Positions 1-5,976 of a DNA stretch of 7,449 bases are shown piece after piece. Origin of the DNA: Collinsella aerofaciens (GTDB lineage Bacteria > Actinomycetota > Coriobacteriia > Coriobacteriales > Coriobacteriaceae); NCBI GenBank assembly GCA_014846205.1, contig RKAY01000057.1, forward strand, positions 1 to 7,449, written 5' to 3'. Both the position numbers and the translations under genes were made by a program. A model generated the notes under the pieces. The model saw only the letters and a list, made by a program, of their open reading frames with translations, was not told the DNA's origin and made no database searches. Each line of letters begins with the position of its first letter. The first letter of the stretch is position 1.

Positions 1-83
1 GCGCCCGTAACTCAATAAAGCCTCATCGGGCATTGCGGCCCCGCATCAAAAAGAGCAGGGCATTCCTACTTTAAAGAATACAA
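1..83. other. Left-edge stretch, no supported gene
   Basis: I see no gene that can be defended here. On the plus strand one frame stays open from the edge to a TAA at 72-74, so this could be the last 23 codons of a rightward gene; the peptide would be basic and matches no family I know. On the minus strand an ATG at 33-31 opens a frame that leaves the window, but it has only a weak GC-rich sequence in place of a ribosome binding site. The heptamer GGGCATT occurs twice (28-34 and 58-64), which may hint at a degenerate intergenic repeat. Coding status is undetermined. Confidence 0.25.
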
Positions 84-116
84 AAAAGGACCCGCCAAAA
101 AGTGGCAGGTCCTTTT
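84..116 (-). terminator. Intrinsic terminator for the ABC exporter operon
   Basis: A hairpin is formed by 84-92 (AAAAGGACC) pairing with 108-116 (GGTCCTTTT), then one C/A mismatch, then 94-97 (GCCA) with 103-106 (TGGC), leaving a 5-nt loop. Read on the minus strand, the stem ends in a run of six T, as expected for Rho-independent termination of the leftward operon that stops at 187. On the plus strand the tail is TTTTGTT, so it may also work weakly in that direction if a rightward gene ends near 74. Confidence 0.8.
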
Positions 117-186
117 GTTCCATGGCGCTTCGGGAAACTACGCAGATTGCAGTACCCAAGGCGTTGTAGCCAATAAAAACGTCAAA

Positions 187-312
187 CTAGAGAGTCTGAA
201 CCTTCTTGGCCTCGGTCGCGGAGAGCCAGCCCTCCGGGATAGGAGCGTCGCTGTGGCAGCTGGAGCAGTAGTTCACAGACTGCGCATGGCCCTTGTGGCA
301 CTGAGTGCAAGA
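187..312 (-). other. Non-ABC tail with two CXXCH motifs fused to the ABC subunit
   Basis: The ABC domain follows its family pattern through the usual ending THEELLAQHGEY (residues 610-621). The next 41 residues contain CTQCHKGH and, ten residues later, CSSCH, then a Pro/Trp-containing segment and the stop. Exporters of this family normally continue for some 10-30 residues of the type YRxLYxxQ. The spacing CXXCHKGHxxSxxYCxxCH is, from memory, very like the last heme sites of the tetraheme domain of flavocytochrome c fumarate reductases and related small cytochromes c. Codons in the tail use more T-ending forms (TCT, ACT, GCT, CCT, GTT) than the ABC part. The tail lies on the cytoplasmic ATPase, where c-heme attachment does not occur, so it is unlikely to carry heme; cysteine-bound zinc is possible. 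A rearrangement or a mis-join is the likely origin. Confidence 0.72.
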
Positions 313-2175
313 GTACTCGCCGTGCTGGGCGAGTAGCTCTTCGTGGGTGCCGCGTTCGATGATGCGGCCGTGTTCGAGGACCATGATGGCGTCGGCATCG
401 CGCACGGTGGACAGGCGGTGCGCGATCATAAACGTGGTGCGTCCGCGCATGATGCGGTCCATACCGCGCTCGATGAGCTTTTCGGTACGCGTGTCGATGG
501 AGCTCGTAGCCTCGTCCAGAATGAGCACCGGCGGATCGGCAACGGCCACGCGCGCGATGGCGAGCAACTGGCGCTGGCCCTGCGACAGGTTGGCGCCGTC
601 GGCCGTGACCGGCGTGTCGTAGCCCCGCGGCAAGCGGCGAATAAACGAATCCGCGCAGGCGGCCTCGGCAGCGGCGCGCACCTCCTCGTCGGTCGCGTCG
701 AGCTTGCCAAAGCGGATGTTCTGCGCAATGGTGCCGCTAAACAGGTGCGTGTCCTGCAGCACAATGCCCAGCGACCCGCGCAGGCTGGCCTTGGCAATGT
801 GCTTGACGTCGATGCCGTCGTACGTGATCTCGCCGTCATCGACCTCGTAGAAACGGTTGATGAGGTTGGTGATGGTCGTCTTTCCGGCGCCCGTCGAGCC
901 CACAAACGCGATCTTTTGCCCCGGCTTGGCAAACAGGTTGAGGTCCGTGAGCACACGGGTGCCCGGCACGTAGGAAAAGTCCACGGCATGGAAGCGCACG
1001 TCACCGGCAAGTGGGACCAAGCCGCACGTGAGCTCGGTACCGTCGGCAGACACCGCGCGGCCCGACTCATCAACGGCTGCCACATCATGCAGGTGCCCGT
1101 ACGCGCCCACGCCCTGGCCCTCGGGAATCTTCCATGCCCACGCGGCGTCGCCCGTCTGCACCAGCTCCACGCGGCCCTCGTCAACCTCGGGCTTAAGGTC
1201 CATGGCGGCAAACAGGCGCTCGGCGCCGGCCAACGCATTGAGCAAGAAGTTGCCCAGCTGCGTGAACTGGTTGATGGGCATGGCCGCCTGGCGTACAAAG
1301 ACCAGGTAACTTGCAAGCGCGCCCACGTCGGCGAGCCCCTTGATGCAGAGCATGCCGCCCGCCACGGCGACGATGGCATAGTTGACGTAGCCAATCACGA
1401 CGGTCATGGGCACCATGGAGTTGGCATAGCTCACGGCGGCGGTGCCGGTGCGGCGAAGCTCGTCGTTGCGGCAGGTGAAGCCGGCGACATTCGCTGCCTC
1501 GCGGTTAAAGACCTTGATGACCTTTTGGCCCGAGACCATCTCTTCGATATATCCGTCCAGGTCGCCAAGCGATGCCTGCTGGGCAGCAAAGAAACGCTTA
1601 GAGCGCGCGCCCGAGTAGCGCGCGTACAGCACAATGGCCACATCGCACACGAGCGTGATAATCGTGAGCTGCCAGTTAAGGATGATGAGCATGGCCGTGG
1701 TGCCCACAACCTGAATGGCGGCCTGAATCACATTGGCAAAGCTGTTGTTGAGCGCCTCGGAGACGGTGTCGACGTCGTTGGTGAAAAAGCTCATGATGTC
1801 GCCCGAGCGTGTGCTGTCAAAATAACTGAGCGGCAGCGTCTGGATGTGCGCGAACAGGTCGCGGCGGATATCGGACACCACGCGTTGGGCCGCGCGCACC
1901 ATGATCTGTGAGTAGCCCAGGGCCGAGAGCACGCCCGCAGCGTAGATAGCGGCGGTAAAGATGACCTGCTTGGCGAGCAGTTCCTCCCCGCCCGTGGCCA
2001 AACCGTTAACGATGGGGCGCACCATGTAGGTGCCGGCGAGGCTCGCAATAGCGGCGACGGAGGCGAGCACGCCCACCGCGAGCAACGAGAACTTGGCGTG
2101 ACCCATGTAGGAGAGCAGGCGGCGCACCGTGCGCTTGAGGTCGGCCGGGCGTGCTTGGGCTGCGGTCTTAGGCAT
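187..2175 (-). CDS. ABC exporter subunit, catalytic half, with aberrant cytochrome-like C-terminus
   Basis: This 662-residue protein is a fused membrane and ATPase half-transporter, probably the partner of the upstream gene product in a heterodimeric multidrug-type exporter of the BmrCD/TM287-288 kind. Residues about 20-320 form the six-helix transmembrane domain and about 393-620 the nucleotide-binding domain. Visible motifs are Walker A GSTGAGKTT (426-434), the Q-loop (Q474), signature LSQGQ (530-534, with Q for the first G), Walker B LILDE with catalytic E555, D-loop SSID (558-561) and H-loop H586. An extra linker of about 55 residues (333-388) separates the domains; I believe related subunits have one. 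The ATG at 2175 is chosen because AAGGGGGTGA lies 5 nt upstream; the frame is open further upstream, but only inside the preceding gene. The start overlaps that gene's stop by 8 nt (ATGCCTAA), implying translational coupling. Residues 622-662 are foreign to the family and are described separately. Confidence 0.93.
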   Translation of the reverse strand: MPKTAAQARPADLKRTVRRLLSYMGHAKFSLLAVGVLASVAAIASLAGTYMVRPIVNGLATGGEELLAKQVIFTAAIYAAGVLSALGYSQIMVRAAQRVVSDIRRDLFAHIQTLPLSYFDSTRSGDIMSFFTNDVDTVSEALNNSFANVIQAAIQVVGTTAMLIILNWQLTIITLVCDVAIVLYARYSGARSKRFFAAQQASLGDLDGYIEEMVSGQKVIKVFNREAANVAGFTCRNDELRRTGTAAVSYANSMVPMTVVIGYVNYAIVAVAGGMLCIKGLADVGALASYLVFVRQAAMPINQFTQLGNFLLNALAGAERLFAAMDLKPEVDEGRVELVQTGDAAWAWKIPEGQGVGAYGHLHDVAAVDESGRAVSADGTELTCGLVPLAGDVRFHAVDFSYVPGTRVLTDLNLFAKPGQKIAFVGSTGAGKTTITNLINRFYEVDDGEITYDGIDVKHIAKASLRGSLGIVLQDTHLFSGTIAQNIRFGKLDATDEEVRAAAEAACADSFIRRLPRGYDTPVTADGANLSQGQRQLLAIARVAVADPPVLILDEATSSIDTRTEKLIERGMDRIMRGRTTFMIAHRLSTVRDADAIMVLEHGRIIERGTHEELLAQHGEYSCTQCHKGHAQSVNYCSSCHSDAPIPEGWLSATEAKKVQTL

Positions 2176-3988
2176 GGCGCTCACCCCCTTCCAAGAGCGA
2201 TCCGCTGGGGACGGAGGAAAACGGATCATTCGCGCAGCCATCGTCGCTGGCGTCCGCGTTCCCCGCAAACTCCATCTGCGAGGCGTAAATCTCCTGGTAT
2301 ATGTTGTCGCCCGCCAGCAGTTCCTCGTGCGTGCCCACGCCGTGGACACGACCGTCATCCAACACCACAATGCGATCGGCATCCATGACGCTCGCGATGC
2401 GCTGGGCGATGATGAGCACAGTCGTATCGGGAATCCGAGCGATGTGCTCGCGAATCTTAGCGTCGGTCGCCATGTCGACCGCGCTGGTGGAGTCATCAAA
2501 AATGAGCACGCGCGGATGCTTGAGCAGCGTGCGCGCGATGCACAGGCGTTGCTTCTGGCCACCCGAAACACCGGCGCCGCCTTGGCCTAACTCGCCGTCC
2601 AGCCCGCCGATGCGATCAAGGAACTCGTCCACGCACGCCGCGCGGCAAGCCGCGAGGAGCTCATCGTCCGACGCCTGCGAATTGCCCCACTGCAGGTTCT
2701 CACGCACGGTGCCCGTGAACAGCACATTCTTTTGCAGCACAATTCCCACCGCGTCGCGCAAGGTAGCCAGGTCGTAGTCGCGCACGTCGTGTCCGCCCAC
2801 AAGCACGGCGCCCTCGGTGGCGTCGTACAAGCGCGCAATCAGCTGCACAAGCGAGCTCTTGCCCGAGCCCGTGCCGCCGAGCACGCCCACCGTGGAGCCC
2901 GCCTCAATGCAAAGGTCGATATGCTCGAGCACATCCTCGGCTGCATCCGCGCGGTATTTAAAGGAAACGTCGCGAAACTCGATACTGCCGTCCGCTGGCG
3001 CCGCAGTCGCGAGGTCTCCCGCAGGGTTGGCGATAAAGGGCTCCTCATCGAGCACTTCTGCGATACGGCCCACACTCGTGAGAGCGCGCGTGAGCAGCAA
3101 AAACACATTGGAAATCATCATGAGCGAGTTCATGATCAGCAGCACGTAGCTCATAAAGCCAGTGAGCGAGCCCACGCCCAAGCGACCTTCGATGATCATG
3201 CGGCCGCCAATCCACAGGATCGAGAGCGCGGCAACATACATCGAGAGTTGGAACACCGGCAGGTTGAGCACGGCGGTACCGAAGGTCTTGGTCGCCGTGC
3301 CGGCGAGCTCGGTATTGACGGTGTCGAACTTGTCGCATTCGTGCTCGGCGCGCACGTAAGCCCTCACGGCGCGCACGGCGGTAAGGTCCTCTTGCACCAC
3401 GCCGTTGAGGTGGTCCATCGAGGTCTGGAGTTGGCGGTAGAGCGGGCTCACGCGCACGGTAATGATACCGAGCACAATGGCGAGCATCGGCAGAATGACG
3501 GCAAAGACCGCCGCGAGCTCGCGCGAGAGCGCAAAAGCGTAGACGAGGCCCATGACCAGATTTACCGGCCCGCGCACCATAGGGCGGAAGCCGTTACCTA
3601 CGGCGTTTTGAATCACGGTGATGTCGGTGGTCATGCGAGTGACAAGCGAGCTGGCGTCGTAGTTGTCCAGATTGCCAAAAGCGAGCGTCTGGATCTTGCG
3701 ATACTCGGCCTCGCGCAGGTTGGCGCCCAGCCCCGAGGCGACGCGAGCAGACGTGCGTGCATAGCCCAAGCCAAGTACCAGCGAACATGCGGCGCATACC
3801 AACATATACGTGCCCTGCAACAGCATGTAGTTGATGTCGCCCGCGGGCACGCCCACATCGATGATATTTGCCATGATGACCGGGATAAACAGCTCGAGCG
3901 CCGTCTCGGCAGTCACAAAGAACACGCCGAGCATGGCATCGCGGCGGTATGCCCCCAGATAGGAAAACAAAATCTTGAGATTGCGCAC
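2168..3988 (-). CDS. ABC exporter subunit, degenerate-site half
   Basis: This 606-residue half-transporter has a six-helix transmembrane domain (about 15-300) and an ATPase domain (about 336-570), and is the first gene of the leftward exporter operon. Motifs are Walker A GGTGSGKSS (371-379), Q-loop Q419, signature VSGGQ (474-478), Walker B LIFDD and D-loop SAVD (502-505). Two catalytic positions are altered: D499 replaces the Walker B glutamate, and Q529 (IIAQR) replaces the H-loop histidine. In known heterodimeric exporters this combination marks the subunit that builds the non-hydrolysing site. Its intact signature would complete the active site of the partner, whose own signature is LSQGQ. 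The substrate cannot be read from sequence; drugs, peptides or lipids are all possible. The start is GTG at 3988: an in-frame TGA lies three codons upstream, and GGGGGA sits 9 nt before the start. Residues after about 573 form a polar tail. Confidence 0.93.
   Translation of the reverse strand: MRNLKILFSYLGAYRRDAMLGVFFVTAETALELFIPVIMANIIDVGVPAGDINYMLLQGTYMLVCAACSLVLGLGYARTSARVASGLGANLREAEYRKIQTLAFGNLDNYDASSLVTRMTTDITVIQNAVGNGFRPMVRGPVNLVMGLVYAFALSRELAAVFAVILPMLAIVLGIITVRVSPLYRQLQTSMDHLNGVVQEDLTAVRAVRAYVRAEHECDKFDTVNTELAGTATKTFGTAVLNLPVFQLSMYVAALSILWIGGRMIIEGRLGVGSLTGFMSYVLLIMNSLMMISNVFLLLTRALTSVGRIAEVLDEEPFIANPAGDLATAAPADGSIEFRDVSFKYRADAAEDVLEHIDLCIEAGSTVGVLGGTGSGKSSLVQLIARLYDATEGAVLVGGHDVRDYDLATLRDAVGIVLQKNVLFTGTVRENLQWGNSQASDDELLAACRAACVDEFLDRIGGLDGELGQGGAGVSGGQKQRLCIARTLLKHPRVLIFDDSTSAVDMATDAKIREHIARIPDTTVLIIAQRIASVMDADRIVVLDDGRVHGVGTHEELLAGDNIYQEIYASQMEFAGNADASDDGCANDPFSSVPSGSLLEGGERHA
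2181..2192 (-). promoter_or_regulatory. Ribosome binding site that fixes the second ABC start
   Basis: On the minus strand GGAAGGGGGTGA precedes the ATG at 2175 with 5 nt between. It lies inside the end of the upstream ABC gene, so ribosomes finishing that gene can restart directly. This favours 2175 over any of the upstream in-frame starts, which have no comparable site and would run through the first gene's ATPase domain. Confidence 0.75.
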
Positions 3989-4029
3989 GCAGGTTCATCC
4001 CCCATCAAACGTTGTTCGCAAACCCACGT

Positions 4030-4057
4030 ATTATGGCGCGCCGTGCGGCGGTGTCAA
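4030..4057 (-). promoter_or_regulatory. Sigma-70-type promoter of the ABC exporter operon
   Basis: On the minus strand a perfect -35 TTGACA (4057-4052) is followed after 16 nt by CATAAT (4035-4030), a five-of-six match to the -10 consensus. Transcription would start near 4023, leaving a leader of about 35 nt before the GTG at 3988. The spacer holds a short dyad, CGCCG-TG-CGGCG on the plus strand (4039-4050), in a position where a bound protein could block or bend the promoter. The spacer is otherwise very GC-rich. Confidence 0.65.
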
Positions 4058-4064
4058 GTGTTCC

Positions 4065-4076
4065 GAAATCGATTTC
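4065..4076. promoter_or_regulatory. 12-bp perfect palindrome beside the ABC promoter -35
   Basis: GAAATCGATTTC is a perfect palindrome that begins 7 bp upstream of the -35 box of the leftward ABC promoter. This is a typical place for a dimeric transcription factor. No regulator in the window is obviously matched to it, and a 12-bp palindrome can arise by chance, so the role is inferred from position only. Confidence 0.3.
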
Positions 4077-4177
4077 TGCAAGGCTAGTGCAGGCGCCATG
4101 TTCACAGGGCGCACGTCCGTATTCAATTGGAAATGAACGCATGCGCGACTTTTTTCGCCCCACTGCCGACACAAACC

Positions 4178-4208
4178 TTGACTCTACAATCGTTATAGGG
4201 TTTTCACT
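4178..4208 (+). promoter_or_regulatory. MerR-type operator-promoter of the MATE operon
   Basis: TTGACT (4178-4183) and TTCACT (4203-4208) are separated by 19 bp, the unusually long spacing used by promoters that MerR-family proteins activate by twisting DNA. A 21-bp imperfect dyad spans 4181-4201, with pattern ACnCTAnAAnnnTTnTAGnGT and 14 of 20 arm positions matching. It starts at the AC of the -35 box and ends just before the -10 region. From memory, the copA promoter bound by CueR has the same register. Transcription would start near 4215, giving a leader of about 36 nt. The MerR-like gene two positions downstream is the natural ligand-responsive regulator. Confidence 0.68.
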
Positions 4209-4250
4209 ACACTGGTACGTAAACGACCCAAGCCAGAAAGTGCCCCGCCC

Positions 4251-5597
4251 ATGGAACACGACCTCACACGCGGCAATGTCCTTAAGACCATCGCGGTCTT
4301 TGCCCTGCCTTATATGCTCTCGTACTTTTTGCAGATGCTCTACGGCATGGCCGACCTGTACATGATGGGGCAGTTTAGCGGCGCTGCCGGCATCACCGCC
4401 GTGGGCAACGGCGCGCAGACGCTCTATATCATTACCGTGACGCTCGTGGGTCTGGCCATGGGAACGACGGTCATCGTCGGCCACGCCGTGGGCTCGCGCC
4501 GCTTTGACCGCGCCGAGACCGCCATCGGCAACACCATCACGCTCTTTATGGGTGTCTCGGTGGTGCTGGCAGCCATCTTGCTCGCGCTGTGCCCGCAGAT
4601 CGTGGCACTCATTGGCACGCCAGCCGAAGCCGTCGAAGGCACTGCCGCCTACCTGCGTATCTGCTTTATCGGCATTCCCTTTATCGCCGCGTACAACATT
4701 CTTTCGGCCATCTTTCGCGGGCTGGGCGATTCGCGCTCGCCCATGTACGTGATCGGCGTGGCGTGCATCATCAACATCGCGCTCGACTTTCTGTTTATCG
4801 GCCACATGGGGCTCGGCCCCGTGGGCGCGGCGCTCGGCACGGTAACCGCCCAGACGGCAAGCGTTGCCCTCGCGCTCGTGTGGCTCAAGAGCCGTCGCAC
4901 GAACATCCACGTTAAGCGCAGCGACCTGCGCCCCCAGCCCGAGGTGCTCGGCAGCATTCTTAAGATTGGCGTGCCCGTGGCCGTGCAGGACGGCTGCATC
5001 CAGGTGGCGTTTATGTTTATCACCGTCATCGCCAACCACCGCGGCCTGGTCGACGCCGCCGCCGTGGGCCTGGTCGAGAAGATGATCAGCTTTTTGTTCA
5101 TTGTGCCGAGCTCCATGGGCGCCACCGTCAGCGCGCTCACGGCGCAAAGCGCCGGCGCGGGCAAGGGCGACCGCGCGTGTCAGGTGCTCAAGGATGCCAT
5201 GACCATCTCGGTGGTGTACGGCTGCCTCATCACGATGCTGATGTGGCTGGTGGCACCGGCGTTTATTGGCTTTTTTGCCAAGGACCCCGCGGTGGTCGCG
5301 GCCGGTACCGGCTATATGCACAGCTATATTTTCGACGCGATTTTTGCCGGCATCCACATTTGCTTTAGCGGCTTTTTCGCTGCATACGGCAAGAGCTACA
5401 TCGGCTTTGCGCACAACGTGCTGGCCGTGGCGCTCATTCGCGTGCCGGGCGCGTGGCTGCTGTCGAACGCCTATTCCGATACGTTGTTTCCCATGGGCAT
5501 CGCCTCGCCGTGCGGTTCGATTTTGTCGGCGGTCATCTGCGTAATTGCATTTACCGTGCTCAACCGCCGCGGAACTTTTGACAAACTGGTAGCGTAG
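4251..5597 (+). CDS. MATE-family multidrug efflux transporter
   Basis: This 448-residue integral membrane protein belongs to the MATE (multidrug and toxic compound extrusion) family, whose members export cationic drugs and other toxic compounds using a Na+ or H+ gradient. Length and pattern fit the usual 12 helices in two pseudo-repeated halves: hydrophobic segments run through about 12-210 and again through about 233-436, joined by a charged cytoplasmic loop (213-230). Recognisable family stretches are the first helix with ADLYMMGQFSG (34-44), the IFRGLGDSRSPM segment (154-165), the GPVGAALGTV stretch (189-198) and the second-half VGLVEKM (272-278). The ATG at 4251 is the only reasonable start, although no good ribosome binding site precedes it; AGAAAG is about 10 nt away. 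It is the first gene of a MATE-MerR operon and diverges from the ABC exporter. The substrate is not predictable, and the NorM, DinF or DinF-like subgroup was not determined. Confidence 0.93.
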   Translation: MEHDLTRGNVLKTIAVFALPYMLSYFLQMLYGMADLYMMGQFSGAAGITAVGNGAQTLYIITVTLVGLAMGTTVIVGHAVGSRRFDRAETAIGNTITLFMGVSVVLAAILLALCPQIVALIGTPAEAVEGTAAYLRICFIGIPFIAAYNILSAIFRGLGDSRSPMYVIGVACIINIALDFLFIGHMGLGPVGAALGTVTAQTASVALALVWLKSRRTNIHVKRSDLRPQPEVLGSILKIGVPVAVQDGCIQVAFMFITVIANHRGLVDAAAVGLVEKMISFLFIVPSSMGATVSALTAQSAGAGKGDRACQVLKDAMTISVVYGCLITMLMWLVAPAFIGFFAKDPAVVAAGTGYMHSYIFDAIFAGIHICFSGFFAAYGKSYIGFAHNVLAVALIRVPGAWLLSNAYSDTLFPMGIASPCGSILSAVICVIAFTVLNRRGTFDKLVA

Positions 5598-5652
5598 CGA
5601 GGCAACGCATGCCTAGCACCTCTCCCCTGTTTTTACCGAAAGGAGCGGTCCT
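5598..5652 (+). promoter_or_regulatory. MATE-MerR gap with ribosome binding site
   Basis: The 55-nt gap contains a small hairpin (AGGCA 5600-5604 with TGCCT 5610-5614), too weak and too far from the T-run at 5630-5634 to be a convincing terminator. GAAAGGAGC at 5637-5645 is a strong ribosome binding site; AGGAG ends 7 nt before GTG 5653, which favours that start over the in-frame ATG at 5662. No separate promoter is evident, so cotranscription with the MATE gene is likely. Confidence 0.55.
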
Positions 5653-5970
5653 GTGGCCGACATGTCAAGCGAACACACCGAGGGCCTGCTTCGCATTGGC
5701 GAGGTGGCGCGCCTGCTCAATTTGAGCGTGGGCACACTGCGCCATTACGAACAGATGGGGCTATTGGAGCCGGCATATGTCGATCCGGCGAGTGGGTACC
5801 GCTACTACGGATCGCGGCAGCTCTCCACCCTCAACACCATCGGCAACCTTCGCGTTCTCGACCTGCCGCTGGCGCAGATTCGCGAGTTTGTCACTACGCG
5901 CGATATGGATTTGATGCAACGGCAACTGACCAAGCAACAGGAGTTAATTGAGCACAGGCGACGTGAGTAG
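5653..5970 (+). CDS. MerR-family regulator, DNA-binding half, cut short by an in-frame amber stop
   Basis: This 105-residue product holds the MerR winged-helix domain: RIGEVARLLNLSVGTLRHYE (14-33) forms the helix-turn-helix, followed by the wing with GLLEPAYVDPASGYRYY and the second helical pair up to about residue 80. The start of the long dimerisation helix (about 87-105) follows. Translation ends at TAG 5968-5970, but the same frame continues without another stop to 6501 and encodes the rest of the helix and an effector domain. The combined length, about 282 codons, matches BmrR-type regulators (about 280 residues). The unbroken protein would bind the dyad before the MATE gene and activate it when a drug-like ligand binds. 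As it stands, the fragment lacks ligand sensing and most of its dimer interface. This is best treated as the 5' half of a disrupted gene unless the stop is read through or is a sequencing error. Confidence 0.88.
   Translation: MADMSSEHTEGLLRIGEVARLLNLSVGTLRHYEQMGLLEPAYVDPASGYRYYGSRQLSTLNTIGNLRVLDLPLAQIREFVTTRDMDLMQRQLTKQQELIEHRRRE
5968..5970 (+). other. In-frame TAG interrupting the MerR regulator
   Basis: Codons on both sides read ...HRRRE-stop-ERMSRKIDQRL..., continuous with the family pattern. Hydrophobic residues on the helix fall every seven positions (L, I, stop, I, L), so the stop occupies a heptad core position where leucine is expected. One T-to-A change from TTG would produce it. 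The same change creates TAGGAG, a short ribosome binding sequence 3 nt before ATG 5977. Confidence 0.85.
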
Positions 5971-5976
5971 GAGCGC

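Noticed and set aside
187..312. Functional heme-binding c-type cytochrome domain
   Set aside because: The two CXXCH motifs sit at the end of a cytoplasmic ATPase with no export signal after the last membrane helix, so heme attachment by the known extracytoplasmic machinery is not expected.
343..1911. Long open frame of 522 codons on the plus strand opposite the second ABC subunit
   Set aside because: It is a mirror of GC-rich coding sequence; the translation is rich in His, Arg, Gly and Ala with no family motif, while the opposite strand encodes all ABC motifs.
2176..2571. Extension of the second ABC gene 132 codons upstream
   Set aside because: It overlaps the ATPase domain of the first subunit, gives an Arg/Ser-rich non-family peptide, and lacks a ribosome binding site, whereas ATG 2175 has a strong one.
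2732..4087. 451-codon plus-strand frame opposite the first ABC subunit
   Set aside because: It is antisense to a clearly motif-bearing gene and has low-complexity His/Ala/Arg composition.
4185..4190. TACAAT as the -10 box of the MATE promoter
   Set aside because: It is close to consensus but has no -35 at 16-18 bp upstream, and it lies inside the dyad; the TTGACT-19-TTCACT arrangement explains the region better.
4005..5414. 469-codon minus-strand frame opposite the MATE gene
   Set aside because: It has no hydrophobic or enzymatic pattern of its own and runs across the divergent promoter region; the plus strand encodes an unambiguous MATE protein.
5600..5634. Terminator between the MATE and MerR genes
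   Set aside because: The hairpin has only 5 bp and the T-run starts about 15 nt after it, so termination here is not supported.
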